Assembly: GCF_004664715.2 (NCBI RefSeq)
Contig: NC_051083.1
Span: 115,206,534 to 115,270,533, forward strand
Origin: Peromyscus leucopus
Taxonomy: Eukaryota > Chordata > Mammalia > Rodentia > Cricetidae
Length of the DNA stretch: 64,000 nt
Reading direction: 5' to 3'
A program made the position numbers and the translations under genes. The notes beneath the pieces are model-generated. The model was given only the letters and a program-made list of their open reading frames with translations. It did not search any database and had not been told where the DNA came from. Shown here piece after piece: positions 12,008 to 20,859 of this stretch. How positions within the stretch are numbered: the first letter of the stretch is position 1; every line of letters begins with the position of its first letter.

Positions 12008-12067
12008 TTTTTAACTACGTGGAGTGGCCAAAATAATTTCTCCAAAATCTGGCGCCCAACGTGGGGC
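12008..12067 (+). mobile_element. U5 end and tRNA-Lys primer binding site
   Basis: The rest of the left LTR (aactacgtggagtggcc...) ends at 12049. It is followed by TGGCGCCCAACGTGGGGC (12050-12067), exactly complementary to the 3' 18 nt of tRNA-Lys(CTT) including CCA. After 18 nt the sequence diverges from the tRNA complement, which is what normal reverse transcription gives when it halts at the methylated A58. Confidence 0.85.
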
Positions 12068-12112
12068 AAACCCCAAAGGCCTGGGTGGCTCTCGCCCTCC
12101 CCCCCACCTTTT

Positions 12113-12259
12113 GAGAGAGCGCACAGAGAGAGCACTGGCCCATCCAGCTCTCGGGTCTCCAGGCACCTCCCCTGGCTCCACCTCGTAGGCGTGACAGTTG
12201 CCAGAGTCTCAATGGGGGTTGGAACTTCCAGATCCAAGCTGGAATGGCTACCCACTACA
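12113..12259 (-). mobile_element. Right arm: inverted partial LTR (U3)
   Basis: About 147 bp, reverse-complementary to the first half of the left LTR (ctctcgggtctccaggcacc, acagttgccagagtctcaat, ctacccactaca). It stops in the ctctct region of the LTR. The 45 bp between the primer binding site and this arm (12068-12112) includes a C-rich run and I cannot assign it. Confidence 0.8.
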
Positions 12260-12364
12260 ATAGGCCTCAAATACGACACTAAGTAGTTATCTTCCTTTTG
12301 GCTAATAAAACCTGTTTTCTTATCTACTGCTTCTCCATTTAAAAACTAAGAGACTGGTGTTGGC

Positions 12365-12570
12365 AATAGGGCACAGAAGGTAAAAGAGCCTGCTTTGGAG
12401 GGCTTGATGACTTGTGTCTGAACTCAGGAACCCAGAGTGGAAGGAGAGACTGGTTCCTTGAAAATTATCCTCTAAGCTCCATATGATCTTATGAACACAC
12501 TCAAAAACACATGTATTACACACACACACACAGAGGAAGAGAGAGAGATAGAGAGATAGAGAGAGATCAC
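12365..12570 (+). repeat. B3/B2-type SINE with (CA)n and (GA)n tail
   Basis: Diverged rodent B3 landmarks: taaaagagcctgctttggag, gatgacttgtgtctgaactc, agagtggaaggagagactgg, gaaaattatcctctaagctc, then a CA tract (about 12518-12531) and GA-rich repeats (about 12540-12567). Confidence 0.6.
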
Positions 12571-12694
12571 AATAATGGGCAGAAAATTTGCAGTCCTTTT
12601 CCATCTTAGAAGATATAATAACTCTAATTTACTGACATTTCAGAGGCAACATGCTATGTACAAAAGCCTATAGAAAATACACAGGCTTTGCAGG

Positions 12695-12890
12695 AAAACA
12701 AAATTGGCTCAAGTTTTTGGATTTACTGCTAACTACTAGTATGACTTTAGCTAACTTAATCTTTCTGACTTTCATCTTTTCTCTATAAGATGGACATAGT
12801 AATACCTTATAGAAATGCTGTGTTTAAATTTTAAAAAGTTAGGTAAAGGCAATGGTGCATGATAGAGTATCATTCAATGGAACACATTGT
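12695..12890 (+). repeat. MIR SINE
   Basis: gctaactactagtatgactt, ctttctgactttcatctttt, and tataagatggacatagtaat follow the sense MIR core order. Confidence 0.65.
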
Positions 12891-13124
12891 AGCTTTCTAT
12901 CACAAACCTGTTTTAACATTACTTATTTATAAGTACTCTTAGCACTCAAAATAAACATGGATGCAGAACTTCTACACTTCCTTGGAGAATAGATTAGCAA
13001 GACTGCAATTGTTATATAAACAGCCTGATTTTTATATACAAGAAAACCACAGTTAGATGACAAGTTTAGTCATACAGTGAATGGACACTGTGGAACTTCA
13101 CAGTCATTCACTGAATTTTGATCA

Positions 13125-13690
13125 ATTGAGGCTTTCTGTAAAAATCTCTGTCTTTGATGAGTGGTGAGAGTTATACATATCATGAGGGCATAAGGGGTAT
13201 GTATTTAGAATGTAATTCAGAATTATGCTTGTCTACAAATGTAGTGGTAGTAGCTTCCCCTCTAGGATCTATGACCTCTCTAGCTAGGAGTTGTTGGCTA
13301 GGTTTGCAGGACCAGGCATGAGTTCCTTCCTATTGCTCAGGCCTTACGTCCAATTAGACAGCTCGTTGTTGTCCCCAAGACAGAAGTATCACTATTGAAA
13401 CTCTGGATATATCACATTGGGCTGGCTTACAGGCTTTAGAGCTGGGTAGATGGCTTGTGTCCCTTGTCAGCTTGCATGCTGATACTATGAAAGCTAGAAT
13501 TCAGAGAGGAAGCTTCTAGGTCAGTTATAGCTTGATTTCTCCAATTCTTGGGTCCAAAGCATATGGTGTCTTCAGAAATAGTGTCTTACTTTCAACTTAT
13601 AGGAGGCAACCAAAGGTAGAGGAAGTAGCAGGTATTGTTATGGAATTCTCTTACTCCCAAACAACAACTTGAATGGAGGTATCTCTTGCC
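13125..13690 (-). mobile_element. Lx-type L1 3' UTR, antisense (copy a)
   Basis: Antisense 3' UTR landmarks: ctctgtctttgatgagtggt, cagaattatgcttgtctaca, gagttccttcctattgctca, ccaattagacagctcg, ggtgtcttcagaaatagtgt and aggaggcaaccaaaggtag. It lies left of another antisense copy whose 3' end starts at about 13700, so at least two L1 insertions abut here. Confidence 0.8.
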
Positions 13691-13699
13691 TGACACTGA

Positions 13700-14640
13700 G
13701 AACTTTTTTCAAATTATTTTGACATTATAATGTAAATACATCATTTCCTCCTTCCTCTTCCTTCCTCCAAATCTCTCAGTATAACCCTCCTTGCTGTTTC
13801 AAATTCATGGTCTTGGATGTGAGGGCAATCTGGCTACAACATGTGTCACCCCATTAATCACCCAGGGTCAGTTGAGCTGATCTGGCTCATAGACAGCTGT
13901 CCTCTTCCTCCCTCATCACTCCATGTGCATCCCTCCTGAAATGGCACCCTGGCTCAAAGAGGACTAACTTCCCAAGTAGAGCAGGACTGGTCTTTGGTCA
14001 AGGATAGCTGCACTCCCCTCCTAGAATCTCCAAACAAGCTTTCAAATTCATGGCCTCTTTTTCCCATTGTACTCTTATCAGTAATTGTTACACACACACA
14101 CACATTTCTAAATGCATAAGTCTGACCTCATGCATACAGACTGAGCAGTCTGTATAATGTTGCTCACAATGTTCCTCATATATATGTTTTCAGGGCTGAC
14201 CATTGGTATTGAATAACCAGTTGGTGTGCTCTTCACTGGGAAAGACTTTCTTCCCCACTTTCAGCAGTCTGTAGTTTCTTGTACTTTCCTGTATAGGATT
14301 GAGGCCTCCTGGGATTTCACCCATATACTTTAACATATTGTTGATCTTGTTCAGCTCACTGTTAGGCAGTCAGGTTGGTAAGACTTTATGAAAGTAGCTT
14401 CTGCCACTACTAGGAGACACAGTCTCACAGTAAACTCCCCGATCTTCTGGCTCTTACAATATCTCCTCTTCCATAATCCACAACAATCACTGAGCGTTAG
14501 GTATAGGAGTTTCATTGTAGCCACAGGAACTGGTCTCCACACTCTGCATTTTGATTGTTATCATTTGTAGTTTTCTTAAATGGTCTCTGTTGCAGAGAGA
14601 TGTTTCCTTGATGAGGGTATAAAGACATATACTTAGGATG
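13700..14640 (-). mobile_element. Lx-type L1 3' UTR, antisense (copy b), host of the 7SK insertion
   Basis: Starts with the antisense 3' terminus (gacattataatgtaaataca, tcatttcctccttcctct) and runs upstream through ggctgaccattggtattgaa, aaccagttggtgtgctcttc and ggtctctgttgcagagagat. It is interrupted at 13815-14039 by a 7SK retropseudogene, with the L1 sequence ttcaaattcatgg duplicated on both sides. Confidence 0.85.
13815..14039 (+). pseudogene. Rn7sk-ps: Tailless, 3'-truncated 7SK snRNA retropseudogene
   Basis: Begins precisely at the 7SK 5' end (GGATGTGAGGGC) and follows the RNA: atctggctacaacatgtgtc, tgagctgatctggctcatag, gtcctcttcctccctcatca, gaggactaacttcccaagta, aggactggtctttggtcaag, ctagaatctccaaacaagc. 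It lacks an internal gtatacgag-like segment near 14010 and all of the 3' part of 7SK. There is no poly(A) tail and no terminal T-run. It is flanked by a duplication of host L1 sequence: 14 exact bases, TTTCAAATTCATGG, at 13797 and 14040. 7SK RNA normally controls P-TEFb; this copy cannot be functional. It matches the described class of tailless retropseudogenes made from 3'-truncated small RNAs by L1 machinery. Confidence 0.93.
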
Positions 14641-14644
14641 TATT

Positions 14645-14975
14645 GTCCTCACCATTGTCAAAGAAACTTTTCTTTTCAGCAGAAAGCGACCAATACAGAA
14701 AATCACAACTGAACAAAATGTAGGGCTGTAGCTCTCAGTTCCAAGTGACACATCTATAACCCAACTCCAACACCTAAGACTCAGGGATCATTGTAGAAGA
14801 GAGGGTGGGAAGATTGTACTGGCTAGAGGAGGAGGAAGTGTGCTGTGAGCTTGCATCTCCTAGCAATGACAGGGAAGTTATACCCATAAAGTCTCACAAA
14901 GAAGGCTGCCAGAACATAAGCTTAGCAAAGATGACACCAATATATATGCTAACATAGAAGGGGAAAGGCTCACTT
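14645..14975 (+). mobile_element. Lx-type L1 3' UTR, sense segment between two antisense segments
   Basis: gtcaaagaaacttttctttt, caccaatatatatgctaaca, cacctaagactcagggatca and cctagcaatgacagggaagt are sense 3' UTR landmarks. The flanks (to 14640 and from 14975) are antisense and would be nearly continuous with each other if this block were removed. Confidence 0.75.
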
Positions 14976-15595
14976 ATCTTGGGGATAAGGACAAATATTT
15001 AGAATGTATATAGTTATCAGGCTGTAAAGTGGCAGTTGTAGACTCTCCCCCGAGATTTGTGACTTCACCTGCCCTGGGGAGTTGTATGTATTTCTACTAT
15101 TGAGCATGATTTCCCTCTTGTTGAGCAGGTCCTAGGCCCATGTAGAAAGCTGTTCATTATGTCAAAGGTGCCACCACTTCAACCTTAGTGTTACCATGCC
15201 ATACTGATTGTTGATGTGGTTCATAGGCATCATAGCTGGTAGGATTGTGGGATGCTTCCCTCATGTGGAAACTTACATCGTACCTTCTGCTACCATGGAA
15301 GCTAGTCTTCAGCGAGAAGGCTTTCAGGTCACTTCCAGCTCAGAGGCCTTTGAGCCTTGTGTCTGAAGTACAGAATGTCTTCAGTACCTGGGGGTTGGAG
15401 GACACAACCAAGGGCAATAGCAAACACTTTGCATGTTTTGAGGGACTCTTGGAGAATGCTGACCAAAAACTCAAAATGAAGCTTCTTATGTCTGGTGTTG
15501 GGGTTTTGTTGGACAGTCTTTGGTTCTTGGAGGGATCACTGTCAGCCCTGGTGGGAAAATTTCAATTAAACTGCATGTGCATATTTATATACTGA
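14975..15595 (-). mobile_element. Lx-type L1 3' UTR, antisense upstream portion
   Basis: gacaaatatttagaatgtat, ccctcttgttgagcaggtcc, ggttcataggcatcatagct, gctaccatggaagctagtct and acaaccaagggcaatagcaa are in antisense 3' UTR order. A 116-codon frame here is fortuitous. Confidence 0.85.
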
Positions 15596-16103
15596 TTACA
15601 GGTATTATTAACATTTTGGGGTAGGCTATAGGGATTTTATTAGATAAGCTGCAACTTGGAGTCACCCTGTTTGGAGTAACTATTTATTCTATAATATATA
15701 CATAAAATGTTTCCCTATGGACATTTTCAAACATATTTAGGGCTATTTATATCCTCTTCCATTTTCTCCCTCTTTATTTCCATCCTCTCTCCTCCCCTGT
15801 TAAATGCTCCCCCATTTTTCAGATTGACTCTTTCAAAGCACCTGTATGTGATCTCTTGCATTTAGTAATGTTTGCTTCCATAGGTATGGTTAGAGGGGTT
15901 ATATATATGGACAAGAGGAAATTACCAGTACCAACATCACTGAACATATATGAATCTATCCTCTAGAACGCATTAACTGCCTATAGCTCTTCAATGAGTG
16001 TTATGGCCTCATGAATCTATCCACCATCCACAATGAAATGTTGACAGACCCAGCTGTGAGTAGGCCTTATGCAGGTAGCCACCATTTCTATGAATTTGTG
16101 GGT

Positions 16104-16117
16104 GCAATGGCCATTTT
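16104..16117 (+). repeat. Target-site duplication, left copy
   Basis: GCAATGGCCATTTT, 14 bp, identical to 17798-17811. It flanks the twin-primed L1. Confidence 0.93.
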
Positions 16118-17797
16118 TTAAATTTATTTATTTATTTTTCTTTATTAAGAAATTTTCTACTCACTCCTCATGCTATCCACAGACCCTCCCCTCCTCCCAC
16201 CTCCCACCCCCAGCCCTCTTTCCAAAGCCATCCCACATCCCCATACCCCCCAAATTGAGGTCTCCCATGGGAAGTCAGCAGAGCCCAGCACACTGGGCCT
16301 AGGCAGGTCCAAGCCCCTTCCCACTGCACCAAGGCTGTGCAAGGTGTCACACCAAGGCACCGGATTCACAGAAGCCTGCCCATGCACCAGGGACAGATCT
16401 CGATCCCCCTGCTTGGATGCCCCCCAAATAGTTTGAGCCAAACAACTGTCTTCCATGTCCAGAGGGCCTAGTCCAGTCCCATGGGGGCTCCACAGCCACC
16501 AGTCCACAGTTCATGGGCTTCCACTAGTGTGGCCGGTCATCTCTGCATGTCTTCCCATCATGGTCTCGACGTCCCTGGCCTGCAGTATCTCTCCTCTCTC
16601 TCATTAGTTGGATTCCTGGAACTCAGCCTGGTTCCTGGCCGTGGATCTCTGTAACTGCCTCCTTCAGTCACTGGACAAAGACTCTATGATGACAGCTAGG
16701 TTATTTGCTAGGCCGGTCACCAGAGTAGACTGGTCCAGGCACCCTCTGGACCACTGCCAGCAGACCAAGGTGGGGTCAACCTTGTGGATTCCTGAGAGCC
16801 TCCTCAGCACCCTGCCTCTTCCTATTCCCATGATGTCCTCATCTATCATGGTATCTTCCACTCTGTCCTCTCACTCTGTCCCTGTTCCAGCTTGACACTC
16901 CCATTTCCCTATGTTCTCACCCCCCACTCCTTGCCCTCTGCCACCCCCCCCACTCCCAGTCCACCCGTGTAGATCTCACCCACTTCTCTTTCACAGGGTC
17001 ATCCATGTGTCCAAACAACAGCCTACAGAATGGGAAAGATCTTCACCAACTCCACATCTGACAGAGGGCTGATCTCCAAAATATATAAAGAACTCAAAAA
17101 GCTAGACATCAAAATACTGAAAAATCCAATTAAAAAATGGGCTACAGAGCTTAACAGAAAATTTTAAACAGAAGAACCTCAAATGACTCAAAGACATTTA
17201 AGGAACTGCTCAACATCCTTAGTCATCAGGGAAATGCAAATCAAAACAACTCTGAGATACCATCTTACACCTGTCAGAATGGCTAAGATAAAAAACACTG
17301 AAGGCAGCTTATGTCGGAGAGGATGTGGAGTAAGGGGAACACTCCTCCACTGTTGGTGGGAATGCAAACTTGAACAGCCCCTCTGGAAATCAGTATGGCG
17401 GTTTCTCAGAAAATTTGGACTAAGTCTTCCTCAAGACCCAGTTATACCACTCTTGGGCATATACCCAAGAATGCTCAATCATACCACAAGGACAAATACT
17501 CAACTATGTTCATATCAGCATTATTTGTAATAGCAAGAACCTGGAACAACCTAGATGCCTCTCAACTGAAGAATGGATAAAGAAAATATGGCACATATAC
17601 ACAACTACTCAGCAGTAATAAACAATGATATCATGAAATTTGCAGGCAAATGGATGGAACTAGAAAATATCATCCTGAGTGTGGTAACCCAGACTCAGAA
17701 GGACAAGCATAGTATGTACTCACTCATAAGTGGATACTAAATTGGAGGGAAAGGATGGCCAGACTGCAACCCACAACTTCAGAGAGGCTAGCTAATA
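16118..17797 (-). mobile_element. Twin-primed (5'-inverted) L1 insertion
   Basis: Left half (16118 to about 17005): an antisense L1 3' UTR beginning with an A/T-rich tail complement and a C-rich tract (16180-16215). Right half (about 17008-17797): the C-terminal ORF2 region in the opposite, sense orientation, from aaaatatataaagaactcaa through ggagaggatgtggag, ccactcttgggcatataccc and ggatggaactagaaaatatc to just past the ORF2 end. A 14-bp perfect target-site duplication encloses both halves, so they arrived as one event. Inverted 5' segment plus normally oriented 3' segment is the signature of twin priming during target-primed reverse transcription. The ORF2 part carries stops and encodes nothing. 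Confidence 0.9.
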
Positions 17798-17811
17798 GCA
17801 ATGGCCATTTT
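17798..17811 (+). repeat. Target-site duplication, right copy
   Basis: GCAATGGCCATTTT, matching 16104-16117 without mismatch. Confidence 0.93.
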
Positions 17812-18334
17812 ATATCCAGGACACAGCTTTTACTAGCATTTGTCTTCATTACTCAGCTCTTACATTGTTTCCACACCCTTTTCTGCAGTGTCCCCTGAGC
17901 CTTGGATGGAGTGATATATACATCCCATTTAAGGCTATGCATTCAACAATTTTATCCTCCACAATTTGATAGGTTATGAGTTTCTGCCTTCACCATCATT
18001 CACTGAAAAAAGAAGGTGCTCTGAATACCAATTCTTTCTACACTAAGAAGTCACAGTCTTTTCTCACTTCAGTTAGTGCAACAACCTCTTAACTCATCTC
18101 TGTTTGGTTAATATTCTCTTTCTCACATAAATATATTAAGTAGAGCCAGTAACTATTTTAAATAAAAAATTGAAGTACGCTTTGAAAACTTAAGCTATAT
18201 AAATATACACTCTTAAGGACCTTTACTCCTAAGTAAAAAATTACCTAACATGCATAAATGCATGTTATATACCTATTGTTATTTTATCCCACAAGTTATA
18301 CTAAGTGTTGTTCCTGAAAACATAATTATGGAAT

Positions 18335-18725
18335 CAGACTAACTATGCATCAGTAGATGGATGGATAAAGAAAATGTGGTATATACACATGCTAGAGTGT
18401 TATTACACCACAAAGGAAAATGAAATCATGTCATTTGGAGGAAAATGAATGAAAGTGGTAATCACCATGTTAAGCAAAATAAGCAAGACTCAGAAAGACA
18501 AATATGGCATAACTTCTCACATATATAGACTACACATATTTTAAAAATATATAAGACGTGGAAGCAGAGAGAGTAGTATTCAGGAGGAAGGAGTGGGGAA
18601 GAAAATAGAAGGTAATAGAAAAGGAAAGCTATAATCAAGGTACATTGTATACATGTGTGAAAATGACATAATGGAATATATTGTTTTATACAGTGTTCAT
18701 ATATTAAAAAGAAAAAATAACCAAA
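18335..18725 (+). mobile_element. Old L1 ORF2 3' end with short 3' UTR
   Basis: tagatggatggataaagaaa, atgtggtatatacacatgct, gaaatcatgtcatttggagg and gcaagactcagaaagacaaa mark the ORF2 C-terminus, followed by a purine-rich 3' end and A-rich tail. Decayed. Confidence 0.75.
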
Positions 18726-18879
18726 TAAACAATGGTTAAAATAAAATACAAGCGTATTCAACAAATATATACTCTCTATGACATCCTAGGTACTAGGAAA
18801 ATACAGAGAATAGCAGAAAAAATTCCTAGTCCTCATAATAGTGCCATATTGGTGAATAGAGACACATTATGTGTAAACA

Positions 18880-19395
18880 GGAAGGCAGTCTTATTTCCAA
18901 TAGCTACAGAAAAATAAAATACCTAGGAATAAATTTAACCAATGAGGTGAAAAATCTCTGTAATGAACTGAATACAATTAAAGTTGACACAAGAAATAAA
19001 AGGTATCTATCTATTCCTCATAGATTGGAAGAGTCAGCATGGAGAAAATCCTATCTTACACAAAGCAATCTATAGGTAATCTAATAGGTAATCTTTATTG
19101 AAATACCAATGATGCTCAGGAAATTAGGGGGGAAAAGATGCTATAATTACTATGGAGTCACACTGAAACCTAAATAGTCCAAACTCTTATGAAAATAACA
19201 AAACAGAAGACATTACACTATGTGACTCAGTAAGGCACAGTAATCAAAAACAGCATATAATTGATAAAAAAGCAGACACACAGGCCAATGGAAAGAGGGA
19301 GTATAGAAATGAGTCCATGAATCTACATTAAACTGGCTTTTGACAAAGGTGCTAAGAATATGCAGTGGAAAAAAGATAGGCTTTTTTCACTTTGT
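18880..19395 (+). mobile_element. Decayed L1 ORF2 fragment
   Basis: Encodes remnants of the segment after the reverse-transcriptase domain (a KIKYLGINLTNEVKNL-like stretch at about 18910-18960, and later ggcttttgacaaaggtgcta). Multiple stops. Confidence 0.75.
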
Positions 19396-19624
19396 TTTTC
19401 ACTGTGTATAACAAGGACATTCTCATATGAGTCCATATTGTAAGTTGAGTATATTCCACTCTTACATCTCTACTCTCTATTTCAGCCTCTCTCCTTCCTG
19501 TTAATTGACTTTGTTTCCCTGGAAAGCTCCTCTTCGTGTCATATAAACATACTTGTTTTTATGTATCTCCATAAAATCTAGGGACAAAATTGAGAGATAT
19601 ATTAAATATTTGTCTGTGTGGGTC

Positions 19625-20165
19625 TTTTTAATTTTTTTCCTTTTATTTTATTTTACGATACCATGCAGTTCTACATATCAACCACAGATTCCCTTGTTCC
19701 CCCCACGTCCCGCCACCCTCCCCTTCCCCCCAGCACACCCCCTATTCCCACCTCTTCCAGGGCAAAGCTTCCCCAGAGGACTGAGATCAACCTGGTAGAC
19801 TCAGTCCAGGCAGGTCCAGTCCCCTCCTCCCAGACTCAGCCAAGCGACCCTGCATAAGCCCCAGGTTTCAAATAGCCAACTCATGCACTGAGCACAGGAC
19901 CCAGTACCACTGCCTAGATGCCTCCCAAACAGATCAAGCCAATCAACTGTCTCACCTATTCAGAGGGCCTGATCCGATGGGGGCCCCTCAGCCTTTGGTT
20001 CATAGATCATGTGTTTCCATTCTTTTGGCTATTTGTCCCTGTGCTTTATCCAACCTTGGTTTCAACAATTCTCGCTCATATAAACCCTCCTCTTTCTCAC
20101 TAATTAGACTCCCAGAGCTCCATCTGGGGCCTAGCCATGGATCTCTGCATCCAGATTCCTCAGTT
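19625..20165 (-). mobile_element. L1 3' UTR, antisense, 5'-truncated
   Basis: T-rich start, C-rich tract (about 19695-19745), then gaccctgcataagccccagg, gatgggggcccctcagcctt and ctcgctcatataaaccctcc. Same subfamily as the copies at 11149-12007 and 22275-23170. Confidence 0.85.
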
Positions 20166-20720
20166 CAATTTATTATTTAAGAATTTCATACTTCTATACA
20201 ATGAAAGTATGATCATATCAACTGTCTTTTTTGCCCTCTACCCCCACCCTCACAATACCGCTATCTCTTGATTTCCTGTCCTTTTTATCTTTATTTTTGA
20301 AAATTGAACACGTTTATAAAATTAAATATAATTATATCTAACATCATTTATCCTCATAATGGCTACATACCCCGTCCGAACTTCATGTCTTTTTTTTAAA
20401 ATAACCCACTAATTCTAATTAGTGCTTCCCATGTGTGCATGGGCCTGGAGCCATCCACAAGAGCACAGAAAACCTACCAGTGGCCCTGTGCTGTAGAAAG
20501 AATAGGCCTCCTTCCCTGAACTATCAATAGCTTCTCAGATAGGGATCAGTCCTCATGAGCACCTCCCCACTTCATGATAGAATTTTGTCCAGTTTGATCG
20601 TGAATGAGTAACCATAGTTGCTACAAGTTCATAAAAGAAATACCCACACCCTGCTTAGAAAAAAGAATTTGAAAGCAAATTCTCTGGCATTTATATTCTT
20701 TCTACCTCTTCCTCCATGAT
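20166..20720 (-). mobile_element. Older L1 3' UTR, antisense
   Basis: Contains attctaattagtgcttccca, tgtgcatgggcctggagcca, gaactatcaatagcttctca, and gatagggatcagtcctcatg, antisense landmarks of an older rodent L1 3' UTR also seen at 26325-26550. Confidence 0.7.
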
Positions 20721-20859
20721 GTTCTCAGAGTCTAGGTAGGGAAGGGTTGGAAAAACATGTTCCATTTAGGGCTACCGACTCATGGTCACTTATTCTCAGC
20801 TTGTTGACTAGTTATGATTCTCTACATTTATAACTGCTTACTGCAAAAGGAAAACTTCT

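Larger units (their letters stand above)
10877..12259. mobile_element. Inverted-LTR (U3-to-U3) ERV-derived element, copy 1
   Basis: The left arm is a plus-strand LTR starting TGTAGTGGGTAGCC at 10877. The right arm is its inverted U3 segment, ending ...GGCTACCCACTACA at 12259. The 6-bp sequence ATAGGC lies immediately outside each end (10871-10876 and 12260-12265), the duplication length usual for ERVK/betaretroviral integrase. Between the arms lie a primer binding site (12050-12067) and 45 bp of filler. The left LTR is split by an L1 (11149-12007). A normal provirus has direct LTRs; this one has U3 termini at both ends. A second example is at 46296-47374. Confidence 0.8.
15700..18020 (-). mobile_element. 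Older L1 3' UTR, antisense, split by a twin-primed L1
   Basis: Left part (to 16117): gcccatagct-like gcctatagctcttcaatgag, gttatggcctcatgaatcta, tttctatgaatttgtgggtg. Right part (from 17798): tatatccaggacacagcttt, ccttttctgcagtgtcccct, gagccttggatggagtgata. Together they form one antisense rodent L1 3' UTR interrupted at 16118-17797. Confidence 0.75.

Noticed and set aside
12015..12279. Overlapping minus-strand frames over the right arm of the first inverted-LTR element
   Set aside because: They read through LTR, primer binding site and filler, and have no gene-like content.
17183..17530. 115-codon plus-strand frame
   Set aside because: It is the decayed C-terminal part of L1 ORF2 inside the twin-primed insertion, not a host gene.
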